The notes beneath the pieces are model-generated. The model was given only the letters and a program-made list of their open reading frames with translations, was not told the DNA's origin and ran no database searches. A stretch of DNA of 64,000 bases. Origin: Candidatus Aquicultor sp. Lineage in GTDB: Bacteria > Actinomycetota > Aquicultoria > Aquicultorales > Aquicultoraceae. Numbering within the stretch: the stretch's first letter is position 1; each line of letters begins with the position of its first letter. A program made the translations under genes and the position numbers. Where the stretch lies: NCBI GenBank assembly GCA_036504445.1, contig DASXVE010000019.1, forward strand, positions 98,458-162,457, read 5' to 3'. Below, piece by piece: positions 28,280 through 37,738 of the stretch.

Positions 28280-29636
28280 TGCTAATCACCCGATGTTTAG
28301 CGTTGGGCTTATAGTTGTAATAACCGTGTTTTTTGTTAAAATGCACGCCATTTGTTACGAAACCGAGAATGCGAGCGCCTACTTTATCCAGCGAGTCTCG
28401 TGCGAGAACAATATCATGTTTTTTTGTTTTGCTGGCATATGCGACCAGTAAAACCGCATCGGCCTTTGAGGCAAGAATCACGGTGTCTGCGATCCCGAGA
28501 ATCGGCGGACAATCCATAATAATGATGTCGAACGCTTCTTTAAGCTCGCCCAAAATACTTGCCATGCGTTCCGAATCAAGAAGATCTGCGGGGTTAGGCG
28601 GCATAGCTCCGCTCGTAATAATCCACAGCCCCTCAACATCGGTGGCTTTCACAACCGACGCAATTTCATCTTTGCCCGCTAAAACCCCCGACAGCCCTAC
28701 GCCATTTCTGTTGAGGACCTTTCCCGCCATCGGCCGCCGCATATCGCAATCGATGAGGAGAACCTTGTTATCTGCCTTAGCAAACACCGTTGCCAAATTG
28801 ACTGAAACAGTTGTTTTTCCTTCGCCCATATTAGCGCTGGTGATCACAATTGTTCTAATAGAGCGATCGAAGTTCAAATACTGCAGATTTGTGCGCAAGC
28901 TCCTATAGAATTCCGAACTATCAAAATCGTCACCCACCAATAACAATGGTTTCTTTGTAACAGGTATTCTGCCAAGTGCAGCGATCTTGATAAGTTCCTC
29001 AAGCTGCTCAGGGTCTTTAACGGTCGTATCAAGTTGCTCAAGGACAAGTGTCGAGCTTATGCCCACTAAGATGCCGAAGATAATACCTAAAACCAAATTG
29101 AAAACGGGGCGCGGGCTAACCGGCTTTAACGGAGCTGTTGCTTGGTCAACAACTGCCATGCTTATAAACGAAGAAGCCGCTACCGATTGCTTTACTACAT
29201 TTATTAAGATCTTAGCGTATGTATTGGCAAGCAGCGCAGCCCGAACAGAGTCGGTATCCGTAACCGTTATTTGTATAAGCTGCGTATCTTTTACTAAAAC
29301 CGCCTCGACTCTTGATTTGAGTTCTTCCGGCGGAGTCTTTAGCTGCTGGTCGTCGATAACACGTTGTGCAACCGATCTGCTAAGGGCTATTTGGGTAAAC
29401 GTTTTTGCAAGTTGTTGGCTTAACAACATAGCTTGATACGACTCATCGACCTGTTGATTGCCTCCCGCGACCCTGCCCTGTGAAAGCAATATCTGCGATG
29501 ATGCTTTGTATCTGGGAGCAGTATAGGTGTTAACAGCAACAGCCGCAAGAACGCAAAGTATCATGCTTATAGTTACTGCCACTTTATGCTTGAAGACTAT
29601 CTTTGCTAAAGACAGAAAATCGATCTGTTCTTCCAT
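28266..29636 (-). CDS. Polysaccharide co-polymerase/tyrosine autokinase (Wzz-BY-kinase fusion)
   Basis: The 456-residue protein fuses a Wzz chain-length domain to a bacterial tyrosine kinase. Two membrane helices (about 18-38 and 178-199) flank the extracytoplasmic Wzz part. The cytoplasmic kinase has Walker A SANMGEGKTT (267-276), Walker A' LLIDCDMRRP (293-302) and Walker B IIIMDCPP. A short tyrosine cluster GYYNY stands near the C-terminus. It would control polymer length and export. A cognate phosphatase is not seen in the window. Confidence 0.93.
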   Translation of the reverse strand: MEEQIDFLSLAKIVFKHKVAVTISMILCVLAAVAVNTYTAPRYKASSQILLSQGRVAGGNQQVDESYQAMLLSQQLAKTFTQIALSRSVAQRVIDDQQLKTPPEELKSRVEAVLVKDTQLIQITVTDTDSVRAALLANTYAKILINVVKQSVAASSFISMAVVDQATAPLKPVSPRPVFNLVLGIIFGILVGISSTLVLEQLDTTVKDPEQLEELIKIAALGRIPVTKKPLLLVGDDFDSSEFYRSLRTNLQYLNFDRSIRTIVITSANMGEGKTTVSVNLATVFAKADNKVLLIDCDMRRPMAGKVLNRNGVGLSGVLAGKDEIASVVKATDVEGLWIITSGAMPPNPADLLDSERMASILGELKEAFDIIIMDCPPILGIADTVILASKADAVLLVAYASKTKKHDIVLARDSLDKVGARILGFVTNGVHFNKKHGYYNYKPNAKHRVISNGVQ

Positions 29637-29727
29637 GCTACACCTAGACCTTGAATTATTGGCAGATATATTACCGGTTAAAGGTAACTAATCAGAGAAA
29701 TTACTTCTTACTTATGTCGGTAAAAAG

Positions 29728-29762
29728 AACGCAGAGCTTTAATTATTCAAAGCTCTGCGTTT
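29728..29762 (-). terminator. Intrinsic terminator of the LPXTG protein gene
   Basis: AACGCAGAGCTTT (29728-29740) pairs with AAAGCTCTGCGTT (29749-29761) in a perfect 13-bp stem. On the minus strand it is followed by CTTTTTACC, so it ends transcription of the gene that stops at 29803. Confidence 0.88.
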
Positions 29763-29802
29763 GTGTCCGCTTATGATTTTACCTGTCAAATGAACTCTTG
29801 AT

Positions 29803-30372
29803 TTAGCTCCGCCTTACCAACCGTAAGCCAAAGCTTGTGGCTACCAGAAAGACGCCTGCAATAAGTGCGACTAAGAGATATATGCCTCCCGTAAACGGTA
29901 GTTCGTTGTGATGCGGTTTCGGTGTGGTCTTTGTGCCCAACACCGTCGTTGATATGGTTGGAGTAACCTGTTCGCCGAGCACCGCCGTCTCCACACGTAC
30001 CGACCCTAATGCCACATGATTATCTTCCGTATTATTATGCGAATACGGCTCGACTACGGTTCCAGTGTTTGAATACGCAGTGCCCTGGGCGGAGAACGAG
30101 TGTATGCCGGGCCTGGTATCGTTTGGTAGCGTGTAGGTGAAAGATATGTTGCCGTCGGCATTAGCCGTTACGCTCTTACCGCCGCTACCATCCATCGAAA
30201 CACCGACAGCGGTGTTTGGTTTAAATCCGCCACCTGTTACCGTTACGGTCCCACCAGGATTTGTTTTACCGGGCGATACCGCAAGGCTCCCCTGTGTCGT
30301 TGCTAGTGCGTTTGTAAAAGAAAACAGCACGACCAGGGTTAAGATCGCAAATAATATCGTTAACTTTTTCAT
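29803..30372 (-). CDS. LPXTG cell-wall-anchored surface protein
   Basis: The 189-residue secreted protein has a signal peptide (1-24, ending NALATT) and an Ig/TIG-like domain at about 29-98 with a GGTVTVTGGGF strand pair. A Thr-rich stalk follows. The C-terminal sorting signal is LPFTG (158-162), then a hydrophobic helix and RLVRRS. It is a likely substrate of the sortase at 25576-26256. The ribosome binding site GGGGGG lies just upstream. It has its own terminator and an upstream region with spaced direct repeats. Confidence 0.88.
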   Translation of the reverse strand: MKKLTILFAILTLVVLFSFTNALATTQGSLAVSPGKTNPGGTVTVTGGGFKPNTAVGVSMDGSGGKSVTANADGNISFTYTLPNDTRPGIHSFSAQGTAYSNTGTVVEPYSHNNTEDNHVALGSVRVETAVLGEQVTPTISTTVLGTKTTPKPHHNELPFTGGIYLLVALIAGVFLVATSFGLRLVRRS

Positions 30373-30466
30373 GAACGGCCCCCCTATTCGGCCTAAAGAT
30401 GCGTGTGTTGGTACAGAGAGGCTGCGTCTTCTGGTCTTCTAACTATCGTAAGGATATCGGTCAATT

Positions 30467-30501
30467 ACCTAGGCTAATTCTACCTATAGCTTACTCACCT
30501 A
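30467..30501. repeat. Three ACCTA direct repeats with 15-bp period
   Basis: ACCTA occurs at 30467, 30482 and 30497, exactly 15 bp apart (TAGGT on the minus strand), 95-129 bases upstream of the LPXTG gene. The outer copies are part of ACCTAGG. The spacing suggests a binding array for a response regulator on roughly alternate helix faces. The regulator is unknown. Confidence 0.4.
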
Positions 30502-30588
30502 GGTATTACTATCATACTATGATATACATATTCTGGCAATAGATTTAGCAGATTCCCCCCCGGATATTATGAAATCTATAGATTTTGC

Positions 30589-31593
30589 TTATGCCAGCTG
30601 TATTATGAGGTCTTGCATGGTGGATTCTGCGGATTGCGCGCTTGATTTTAATGCAATATCGGCTTGAAGCATGCGCTCAAACATGCCTTTAAGCTCATCA
30701 GCTGAGAAGTTGTAGCTCTGCTCACGGTATTTAGCTACGACAAAGCTCGGAAGCTTCTTGCCTGCATCCCCCGTTAGGTGCTCGACGAGATACCTATTAT
30801 CATGACCGGTCTCAACCCATACTTTTGTCCGAAGAAGTAGACGGAAATGCCGTGCAATAAGCGCGAGAATCGCAAGTGGCGCTTCTTTTTGCTGCAACAA
30901 GCTATCCAGAATCTCCAAAGCACGCCGTATATTCCGTTCGCCGATACGGTCGACTAGGTCGAATACCGACAATTCGGTAGATTTCGTGATGATCGGGTCC
31001 ACATCGCCGGGATCGATGATTCGGTCATCATTGCAGTAGAGGCTGATTTTCTCGATCTCGATGCTTAAGCGTAACAGGTCTGAGCCTACAACTTGCAGGA
31101 TATGGCGGGCAACCGCGTCAGACACGAGCTGCCCCCGCGCTCCAAACTCCTTCTTTATCCAGGTTAAGGGGCTCTCTTTAAGCTTATACTCGGCGATTTC
31201 TCCAGCCTTTTCGACCGCTTTATACAGGCGGCTTGCCCGATTTATAGTGTTAGCAACGAGCACGAGGCACGTGGTATCGCTCGGGTTTTCGATATATTTT
31301 ACCAGCCGAGTGATATCGTCCGCGGAGAGTTTCTCCACGTCTTTTACCACAATTAAGCGCTTATCAGACATAAACGGCAGCGTATTTGCAGCTTCGATGA
31401 TATATGCTGCGTTCGTATCGCCGCCGCTGAACCGGTTAAAATTAAATTCAAGGTCAAATTGGGCGCCGATACGGTTTTTAAGACGCGCCAGGCCTTCGGC
31501 AATCATTTTTTTATCGCCGAAAATTAGATATACGGGCTTTAGCGGTTTTACCTTTTGCCGGGGTTGTGCTTTAGCGCCTGGATTGCTCTTCAT
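30589..31593 (-). CDS. holA: DNA polymerase III delta subunit
   Basis: The delta subunit opens the beta clamp within the clamp loader. The start is placed at ATG 31593 (MKSNPGAKAQ) with AAGGG upstream. A reading from 31710 adds 39 residues that overlap comEC and do not look conserved. The 334-residue protein has the HolA opening (KPVYLIFGDKKMIAEGLARL), LIVVKDVEKL, and the C-terminal domain with EAPLAILALIARHFRLLL. It follows comEC in the comEA-comEC-holA order common in Gram-positive bacteria. Confidence 0.92.
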   Translation of the reverse strand: MKSNPGAKAQPRQKVKPLKPVYLIFGDKKMIAEGLARLKNRIGAQFDLEFNFNRFSGGDTNAAYIIEAANTLPFMSDKRLIVVKDVEKLSADDITRLVKYIENPSDTTCLVLVANTINRASRLYKAVEKAGEIAEYKLKESPLTWIKKEFGARGQLVSDAVARHILQVVGSDLLRLSIEIEKISLYCNDDRIIDPGDVDPIITKSTELSVFDLVDRIGERNIRRALEILDSLLQQKEAPLAILALIARHFRLLLRTKVWVETGHDNRYLVEHLTGDAGKKLPSFVVAKYREQSYNFSADELKGMFERMLQADIALKSSAQSAESTMQDLIIQLA

Positions 31594-31618
31594 GTATTGC
31601 TGCCCTTTTACCTTTGTG

Positions 31619-33970
31619 TTACTGCCCTTTTTGTATAAGCACCCGGTATGTAGTGCCGTCGGACTTAATTGTAACATCCCCATTCTTGTCTGTGCGGTAA
31701 ATTTTTGCACCGGCGTTGTGCAAACGCTTAATTGCCGATGCTGACGGATGCCCGTACATATTGCCTTGTCCTACTTGGATGACTGCAACCTTTGCCGCTA
31801 CACGGCGCAGGAATTCCGCACTACTCGACGAGGCGCTTCCATGATGGCCCACCTTGAGAACATCGACATCGAGTTTATCCTTCCCTTCCAGGAGTTTCTT
31901 TTCGACTTCGGTGCTGGCATCACCGGTAAAAAGAACCCTAAATTGTCGGTACTTGGCAATAAACACCACTGATTCGTCATTGCCTTCGTTTTCCGTGTCG
32001 GCGCACAGCATATCGATTGTGAGACATTTCCCCAGATGGAGGGCTTCATCGCCGCGAATAGGAATGCATCTTACACCCTTCTCTTTGGCGGTGGTAAACA
32101 TGGGCTTACAGATTGCAGCTTTACGAAGGCTCGGCGGATACATTAAGCTCCCGATATTGTGTTTTGCAATAAACTCTTGTGCGCCACCCATATGGTCGGC
32201 ATGGGCATGACTTATGATCAACGCATCCACTTTCTTTATCCCCTTGATGTCGAGCTTGCGCTGGATAATCTTTGGATTCTGACCACAATCAACGAGCGCC
32301 CGCTCACCGTCAGGGGCTGTCAGCAGTATACTATCTCCCTGCCCGACATCTAAGAATGTTACTTCCAGCCCGGATGGGAATCGGTTCAGCGTAAGATGCC
32401 ATAAAAGAGATACGGCTAGAAGACCTATGACGACCAAAACGATATGACTAAACCTATAGTATAGCTTTGCTCTTCGAATATACATGGCACTAGCTGCAAT
32501 TACTGCATACAAGACAAACACCAGGCATATAGATACCGGCGGTAGGGTTACGTAAGCTCCGGGCATCATCGACATGATTGACGCCGTTTCTATCATCGCC
32601 ATAAGGATAATTTGTAGTAACAGATAGAGCGGTATACCCGCTAAGCTCAGAATTGCGGCGACCGGCAGGACAACCATCCCGAGGATCAACGCAGGCCCTG
32701 CGAGGGGCACTACGATAAGGTTTGCCAGTATTGAAACGGCCGATACCTGCCCAAAATAATATATAAGGACGGGGAGAACACCGATTTGAGCGGCGACTGT
32801 GACAGTGAATGCAGAGCGGATACTTGAAGGAACATCCGCAAACAACCGATCGAGTAGCGGCGAGAGCACTACGAGAGAAGCGGTCGCCAGAAATGATAGC
32901 TGAAATCCAATATCGTATACGCTAAATGGATCGATTACCGTAAGCAAGAAGGCCGCTATCGCTAGCGAATTGAGCGGCGATTGCTGTCTACCGAAGAGCC
33001 ATGCAAGCAAACCTATCGCTGCCATCACAAACGCCCTGTTAATAGATGCACTCATGCCGCTGATTATCGTATACAACCCCGCAAATACGATCAGGATTAT
33101 AACCTGTACCGGCGCTCGTAAACGCAAACGCCTTAAGAGAGGCCACAAGGCGCCCACGATAAGCGCTATATTCATACCGGACGCGGCGACAACGTGCGTA
33201 AGCCCCGTGGCGCGAAACGCCTCCTGGACGTCATCGCCAAGCTCGGACGCATCTCCCAGCACAATACCGTTGAGCAAGCTTGAATATGCTTCAGGCAAGT
33301 ATCCGGAGTTGGTTTTTTTGATCCACTGCCGAAGCGACCCCACATAATGCATGAATGTGCTCTGGACGTTATCTTTCCGGACAAGTTCGATATCCTCACC
33401 GGCGGCGCTCAATGTCGCCATAATCCCTTTGTGGCAGAGGTAACGCCGGTAATCAAAATCGCTACTCGAGCGAGGCAGTGAAAGGCGTCCGGTAACTTTG
33501 ACAGTATCCCCCACCATGAATGGCAATGCCCTGTTCGTTCGTACCTTAACCGCCAGTTGCTCGCGTACACGCCATTCGCGTGCGCCGTATGCGCCCGCAT
33601 CAAAAACGCCGTTAAAGCGAGCCGCAGTCACCCTCATGGTAAAGCGAGCGCTGCCGTCTGCAAAGGTTGGGTCGGCGTTTAAACTGCCTTCGACGGTAAC
33701 ATATGGTGTATTACCTGCTGCTTTGTAGAGTATGCCGGATGCAAGACGTTCCGCCGTAACGCTGCCGGCAAAAATCCCCAGAAAGAAAAAAGTAAGTGTT
33801 GCCGCAAGCAGAGCACTAAGACCTTCCGTCTTATATTTGATTACTGTTAAAAGCATAATGAGGCAGAAGCCTAGTAGCACGGCCGCTATTGTGAGGCTAA
33901 TATGCAGAGTATCACAAGCAACGATTCCCAAGATAAACGCGATTGCCAGAACGAGAAGTGGTGTCACCAT
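31619..33970 (-). CDS. comEC: ComEC/Rec2 DNA internalisation protein
   Basis: ComEC forms the membrane channel for incoming single-stranded DNA in natural transformation. The ATG at 33970 is chosen, seven bases before an in-frame Leu-rich helix and four after the comEA stop; longer readings overlap comEA. The 783-residue protein has an N-terminal OB-like DUF4131 region and the multi-helix competence domain (HVVAASGMNIALIVGAL). The C-terminal metallo-beta-lactamase domain has ISHAHADHMGG and VLKVGHHGS. All parts are present, so it may be functional. Other competence genes are outside the window. Confidence 0.93.
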   Translation of the reverse strand: MVTPLLVLAIAFILGIVACDTLHISLTIAAVLLGFCLIMLLTVIKYKTEGLSALLAATLTFFFLGIFAGSVTAERLASGILYKAAGNTPYVTVEGSLNADPTFADGSARFTMRVTAARFNGVFDAGAYGAREWRVREQLAVKVRTNRALPFMVGDTVKVTGRLSLPRSSSDFDYRRYLCHKGIMATLSAAGEDIELVRKDNVQSTFMHYVGSLRQWIKKTNSGYLPEAYSSLLNGIVLGDASELGDDVQEAFRATGLTHVVAASGMNIALIVGALWPLLRRLRLRAPVQVIILIVFAGLYTIISGMSASINRAFVMAAIGLLAWLFGRQQSPLNSLAIAAFLLTVIDPFSVYDIGFQLSFLATASLVVLSPLLDRLFADVPSSIRSAFTVTVAAQIGVLPVLIYYFGQVSAVSILANLIVVPLAGPALILGMVVLPVAAILSLAGIPLYLLLQIILMAMIETASIMSMMPGAYVTLPPVSICLVFVLYAVIAASAMYIRRAKLYYRFSHIVLVVIGLLAVSLLWHLTLNRFPSGLEVTFLDVGQGDSILLTAPDGERALVDCGQNPKIIQRKLDIKGIKKVDALIISHAHADHMGGAQEFIAKHNIGSLMYPPSLRKAAICKPMFTTAKEKGVRCIPIRGDEALHLGKCLTIDMLCADTENEGNDESVVFIAKYRQFRVLFTGDASTEVEKKLLEGKDKLDVDVLKVGHHGSASSSSAEFLRRVAAKVAVIQVGQGNMYGHPSASAIKRLHNAGAKIYRTDKNGDVTIKSDGTTYRVLIQKGQ

Positions 33971-33974
33971 GGCA

Positions 33975-34757
33975 TTACTCAACGCAGAGTTTATCTTTGA
34001 GTTGATCGAATTTCTTCGGGCCAATACCGTCGACGTCTTTGAGCTCGTCTAATCGCTTAAACGCACCGACTTTGTTTCTGTAATCGATGATTTTTCCGGC
34101 GGTAACCTGCCCTACCCCAGGTAAAGTATCGAGCTGCTCGGCCGTAGCTGAATTTAGATTAAGTCTTGCCGTGGGAGTTGCGGAAGTACCGCCTGCGGTT
34201 GGAATGCCGGTAGCTGTGCTTGCAGCTGATCTGCCTGTGGTCGGGACTGCCCCGGTACCGGTTGGTTGGGCCGGTGGGGCTTCGCCTTTTTTCACTATAT
34301 AGATTTTTTCACCGTCAAACACCTTTTCAGCGAGATTAAGCGCATTTTGATCGGACTCGGGGAGGCTTCCACCGGCCGCGGTTATTGCGTCGATAATCCT
34401 GCTGCCGTCATTGAGCTGGTAAACACCGGGATGAACGACGGCTCCGGCAACATGAACATATAAGCGCTTTACCTCAGGTGTTTGTGCTCCGGCAATTGTC
34501 GCGCTGCCCTCACTGCTCGCAGCTTTATGCGGTGCCGTCTTTTTTGCGCTATCCCCCGCCCGCTCTACTACGACCGGCATGGGCTGTGACGCTTTGTAGA
34601 TAAATATGCTGCTCGCACCTATCAGTAAAACCAAAAGGCCGATAGCGATACTGTGACGCTTCTCTATAGCCATACCGCTCTCGGCAAAGCGAGCACGCAA
34701 TACCTGCAACAACTCATCTTTGATTGATCCAGCAGTAACGCTTTTATGCTTTTGCAT
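33975..34757 (-). CDS. comEA: ComEA-type DNA-binding competence protein
   Basis: The 260-residue protein has one membrane helix (about 36-56), a SLBB domain (LYVHVAGAVVHPGVYQL...SRIIDAITAAGG, about 98-145) and a Pro/Thr/Ala-rich linker. It ends with two C-terminal helix-hairpin-helix motifs (LNLNSATAEQLDTLPGVGQVTAGKIIDYR), about 205-255. It binds exogenous double-stranded DNA and passes it to ComEC. The stop is four bases before the comEC ATG, so translation is coupled. Confidence 0.94.
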   Translation of the reverse strand: MQKHKSVTAGSIKDELLQVLRARFAESGMAIEKRHSIAIGLLVLLIGASSIFIYKASQPMPVVVERAGDSAKKTAPHKAASSEGSATIAGAQTPEVKRLYVHVAGAVVHPGVYQLNDGSRIIDAITAAGGSLPESDQNALNLAEKVFDGEKIYIVKKGEAPPAQPTGTGAVPTTGRSAASTATGIPTAGGTSATPTARLNLNSATAEQLDTLPGVGQVTAGKIIDYRNKVGAFKRLDELKDVDGIGPKKFDQLKDKLCVE

Positions 34758-34875
34758 AATTGTATATATTCTGCGATTGTTGGCTGTTCCCCTTCTTAAG
34801 AACCATTATTTTTGAAAGTTTTCGTGTATGTATCGCTCTCCCGTCAAAGAGCAGCCGTTTTCGATAAATAAAGAA

Positions 34876-34897
34876 GTGGGCGGAACCTTCCGCCCAC
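34876..34897 (-). terminator. Intrinsic terminator after leuS
   Basis: GTGGGCGGAA (34876-34885) pairs with TTCCGCCCAC (34888-34897) with a two-base loop. On the minus strand it is followed by TTCTTTATTT. It lies about 35 bases after the leuS stop and separates leuS from comEA. Confidence 0.82.
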
Positions 34898-34932
34898 ATT
34901 AGTTAGATAACGTTCTCCTGGAAATCGATAAC

Positions 34933-37404
34933 TTACTTTACGACAATATTTACGAGCTTACCCGGGACGATAAAGATATTTTTAACCTCTTTGCCGTCAA
35001 CGAACGAGAGCACGCGCTCCGATGCCAGTGCCGTCTTTTTCATCTCGTCTTCGGCAATATCTGCGGCTACGGTAATTTTGTCTCTCACCTTGCCGTTTAC
35101 CTGCACCACCAGGGTCACTTCTTCGGCTTTTGCCAGTTCCGGGTCGTATTTCGGCCACGATTGCGTATGTACGCTCTGCTTTTTACCCAAATCCGACCAG
35201 AGCTGTTCGCTCATAAAGGGCGCAAACGGTGCAAGCAACAACACCAGGTTTTCGACAGCCTCGCGCATAACGGCCGGGTTCCGATCACCGCTGTCGTTAT
35301 ATTTGTACAAGGTATTAACCAATTCCATAACGGCGGCAATCGCCGTATTAAAGTTAAAACGGCCGATATCTTCGGTAACCTTCTTGATCGTCCGGTGTAC
35401 CATGAAGCGCACGTCACGCTCGGCTGAAGTCAACTCACCAGGAATCACTCCTGAACTGCTATTAATCAATCCTTTATTATCATCAATCAGGCGCCAGACA
35501 CGGTTCAGGAACCGGTAGCTGCCCTCGACGCCGCGGTCACTCCACTCGAGTTCCTTCTCGGGCGGCGATGCAAACAAAATAAAGAGCCGTGCGGTATCGG
35601 CACCGTAACGCCTGATGATCTCACCGGGGTCGACTACGTTGCCTTTCGATTTGGACATCTTGGCGCCGTCTTTAATAACCATGCCTTGCGTGAGCAGGTT
35701 GGTAAACGGCTCCACTGTCGATACCATGCGCATATCGTAAAGCACCTTGGTAAAGAACCGCGAGTACAGCAAGTGCAGCACCGCGTGCTCGATGCCGCCG
35801 ATATACTGATCGACCGGCATCCAGTAATCAACCGCTTCTTTTTCAAAGGGCAGCTGGTCATCGTGTGGGCTGCAGTAGCGCAAGAAATACCAGCTTGAAT
35901 CGGTAAACGTGTCCATCGTATCGGTTTCACGACGGGCCGGTTGCGCACATTTCGGGCAGGTAGTTTTGATAAATTCTTCGTCGTGCGCCAGCGGTGAGCC
36001 ACCGACACCGGTAATTTTAATATCCTCGGGTAATATAACCGGCAGCTGGTTTTCAGGCACCGGTACGACACCGCAGGTCTCACAGTAGACCATCGGGATC
36101 GGGTTGCCCCAATAGCGCTGGCGTGAAATCAGCCAGTCGCGAAGCCGGTAGTTAACTGAAAAGTCGCCGATATCGTTATCCTTTAGGTGCTGTGTAACTT
36201 TAACGATGCTTTCCGCCTGCGGCATACCGCTAAACGGGCCGGAATTAACCAGCACGCCCTCACCCGCATATGCCTGAGCCATCATCGTAGGATTCAGCAT
36301 CTCGCCTTCCGGCTGGATTACCACTTGGATGGGTAGGCCATATTTCGTCGCAAACTCGAAGTCGCGCTGGTCGTGCGCGGGTACAGCCATAACTGCGCCG
36401 GTACCGTAGCCCATCAGAACGTAATCCGCCAAATAGACCGGCAATTCTTCGCCGTTGACCGGGTTAATAACGTACGCGCCGGTAAAGTAACCGTTCTTCT
36501 CTTTCTCGGCTGATGTACGGTCGATCTCCGTCTCACGCGCTACGCTTTTCTTAAACTCGGCCGCCCCCGCCTCGTATTTCGTGCCTTTAACCAGCTCATT
36601 CACCATCGGATACTCGGGCGCCAGCAGGAAAAACGTCGCACCCCAGAGGGTATCGGGCCTCGTTGTAAAGACGGTAATGGTTTCATCACGACCTTTGACC
36701 TTGAAGTCAACCAAGGCACCTTCGCTTTTGCCGATCCAGTTGCGCTGCATAATGCGCACGCGCTCGGGCCATCCTTCAAGCAAATCCAGGTCTTTGAGTA
36801 GGCGTTCGGCATAATCGGTAATCTTAAAAAACCACTGCTCGAGCTCGCGAAATTCGGCCGGAGTGCCGCAACGCCAGCACACGCCGTTTTCGACCTGCTC
36901 GTTTGCCAGTACGGTCTCGCAACCCGGGCACCAGTTGACGATGGCTTTCTTGCGGTATGCAAGCCCTCGTTCGTAGAACTTCAAAAACAACCACTGACCC
37001 CAGCGATAGTAATCGGGGCTCGCCGTAACGACTTCGCGGGCCCAGTCGTAACTTACACCGAGCTCTTTGAGCTGCTCACGCATGGCCGCGATATTATTAA
37101 ACGTCCACTCTTTCGGTGGGATGCCGCGCTCGATCGCCGCGTTTTCAGCCGGCAAACCGAAGGCATCGTAGCCTATGGGGTGCAGGACATTAAACCCTTG
37201 CATGCGGTTGTGCCGCGCGACAACATCACCGATTGAGTAGTTGCGCACATGACCCATATGCAATTTGCCGGACGGATATGGGAACATCTCTAGAATATAT
37301 TTTTCCGGCTTCCCCGGTTCTTCGTAGGTGCGATAGATATCCTCTTCATCCCATTTCTTGCGCCATTTTTCTTCTATTGCTTTGTGATCGTATCGTTCGG
37401 CCAT
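34933..37404 (-). CDS. leuS: Leucyl-tRNA synthetase
   Basis: LeuS charges tRNA-Leu with leucine in the cytoplasm. The 823-residue protein has the class I HIGH motif as HMGH (49-52) and the CP1 editing domain ([12 protein letters not shown], and [12 protein letters not shown] in its core). The KMSKS motif is [13 protein letters not shown]. The C-terminal anticodon-binding and LeuS-specific domains are complete. Its ribosome binding site is AGGGGG before ATG. Expression is very likely controlled by the T-box leader immediately upstream, which carries a CUC leucine specifier and also contains a tRNA-Ala gene. Confidence 0.98.
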   Translation of the reverse strand: MAERYDHKAIEEKWRKKWDEEDIYRTYEEPGKPEKYILEMFPYPSGKLHMGHVRNYSIGDVVARHNRMQGFNVLHPIGYDAFGLPAENAAIERGIPPKEWTFNNIAAMREQLKELGVSYDWAREVVTASPDYYRWGQWLFLKFYERGLAYRKKAIVNWCPGCETVLANEQVENGVCWRCGTPAEFRELEQWFFKITDYAERLLKDLDLLEGWPERVRIMQRNWIGKSEGALVDFKVKGRDETITVFTTRPDTLWGATFFLLAPEYPMVNELVKGTKYEAGAAEFKKSVARETEIDRTSAEKEKNGYFTGAYVINPVNGEELPVYLADYVLMGYGTGAVMAVPAHDQRDFEFATKYGLPIQVVIQPEGEMLNPTMMAQAYAGEGVLVNSGPFSGMPQAESIVKVTQHLKDNDIGDFSVNYRLRDWLISRQRYWGNPIPMVYCETCGVVPVPENQLPVILPEDIKITGVGGSPLAHDEEFIKTTCPKCAQPARRETDTMDTFTDSSWYFLRYCSPHDDQLPFEKEAVDYWMPVDQYIGGIEHAVLHLLYSRFFTKVLYDMRMVSTVEPFTNLLTQGMVIKDGAKMSKSKGNVVDPGEIIRRYGADTARLFILFASPPEKELEWSDRGVEGSYRFLNRVWRLIDDNKGLINSSSGVIPGELTSAERDVRFMVHRTIKKVTEDIGRFNFNTAIAAVMELVNTLYKYNDSGDRNPAVMREAVENLVLLLAPFAPFMSEQLWSDLGKKQSVHTQSWPKYDPELAKAEEVTLVVQVNGKVRDKITVAADIAEDEMKKTALASERVLSFVDGKEVKNIFIVPGKLVNIVVK

Positions 37405-37460
37405 CCCAACCCCCTGCTAAGATATATTTGTTAAACCACGTTTGCCGGTAAAATAAAAAA

Positions 37461-37511
37461 GCCTTTCATCCTGTAAGGGACGAAAGGCTAATCCGCGGTA
37501 CCACCCTTTTT
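37461..37511 (-). terminator. T-box antiterminator and competing terminator of leuS
   Basis: The conserved T-box GGGTGGTACCGCGG occupies 37506-37493 on the minus strand. AAGGG before it pairs with CCCTT (37477-37473) to build the antiterminator, whose UGGU bulge can pair with an uncharged ACCA end. The alternative terminator stem is GCCTTTCGTCC (37488-37478) with GGATGAAAGGC (37471-37461), followed by TTTTTTATTTT. The two structures are mutually exclusive. Confidence 0.93.
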
Positions 37512-37539
37512 AGTAGAAAAGCAGCTGCGAAGACTGCTT

Positions 37540-37614
37540 TGGTGGAGCCAGAGGGATTTGAACCCTCGACCCCTTGGCTGCCAGCCAAGTGCTCTCCCGC
37601 TGAGCTATGGCCCC
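37540..37614 (-). tRNA. tRNA-Ala (anticodon GGC)
   Basis: The 75-base cloverleaf has an acceptor stem GGGGCCA/TGGCTCC with one G-U pair, D-stem GCTC/GAGC and anticodon stem CTTGG/CCAAG around loop CTGGCAG. That loop gives anticodon GGC, reading GCC/GCU alanine codons. The T-arm is GAGGG-TTCAAAT-CCCTC, the discriminator is A, and CCA is encoded. All stems pair, so the gene looks functional. It lies between Stem I and the antiterminator of the leuS T-box leader; its 3' end is only 34 bases before the T-box core. Confidence 0.96.
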
Positions 37615-37637
37615 ATGTATTCTACTCGCTCATCGGT

Positions 37638-37666
37638 ATTATAACGGTTACCACCCGCGCTGCCTA
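37638..37666 (-). promoter_or_regulatory. Possible internal promoter for tRNA-Ala
   Basis: A perfect TATAAT (37643-37638) is preceded after 17 bases by TAGGCA (37666-37661, four of six matches to TTGACA). Its start would be near 37631, about 17 bases before the tRNA. If active, it would yield a transcript with tRNA and antiterminator but without Stem I. Confidence 0.5.
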
Positions 37667-37738
37667 GACCCGCATATACAATATTGTACGCCGTACGCAG
37701 CGTGTCGTCATTGCTATAAAACGCGAGTTTTACCAGCA

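Noticed and set aside
31061..31744. 227-residue plus-strand frame across holA and the comEC end
   Set aside because: It lies opposite two well-supported genes and shows a typical antisense composition.
35634..36083. 149-residue frame inside leuS
   Set aside because: It is an out-of-frame shadow of leuS, and no independent signals are present.
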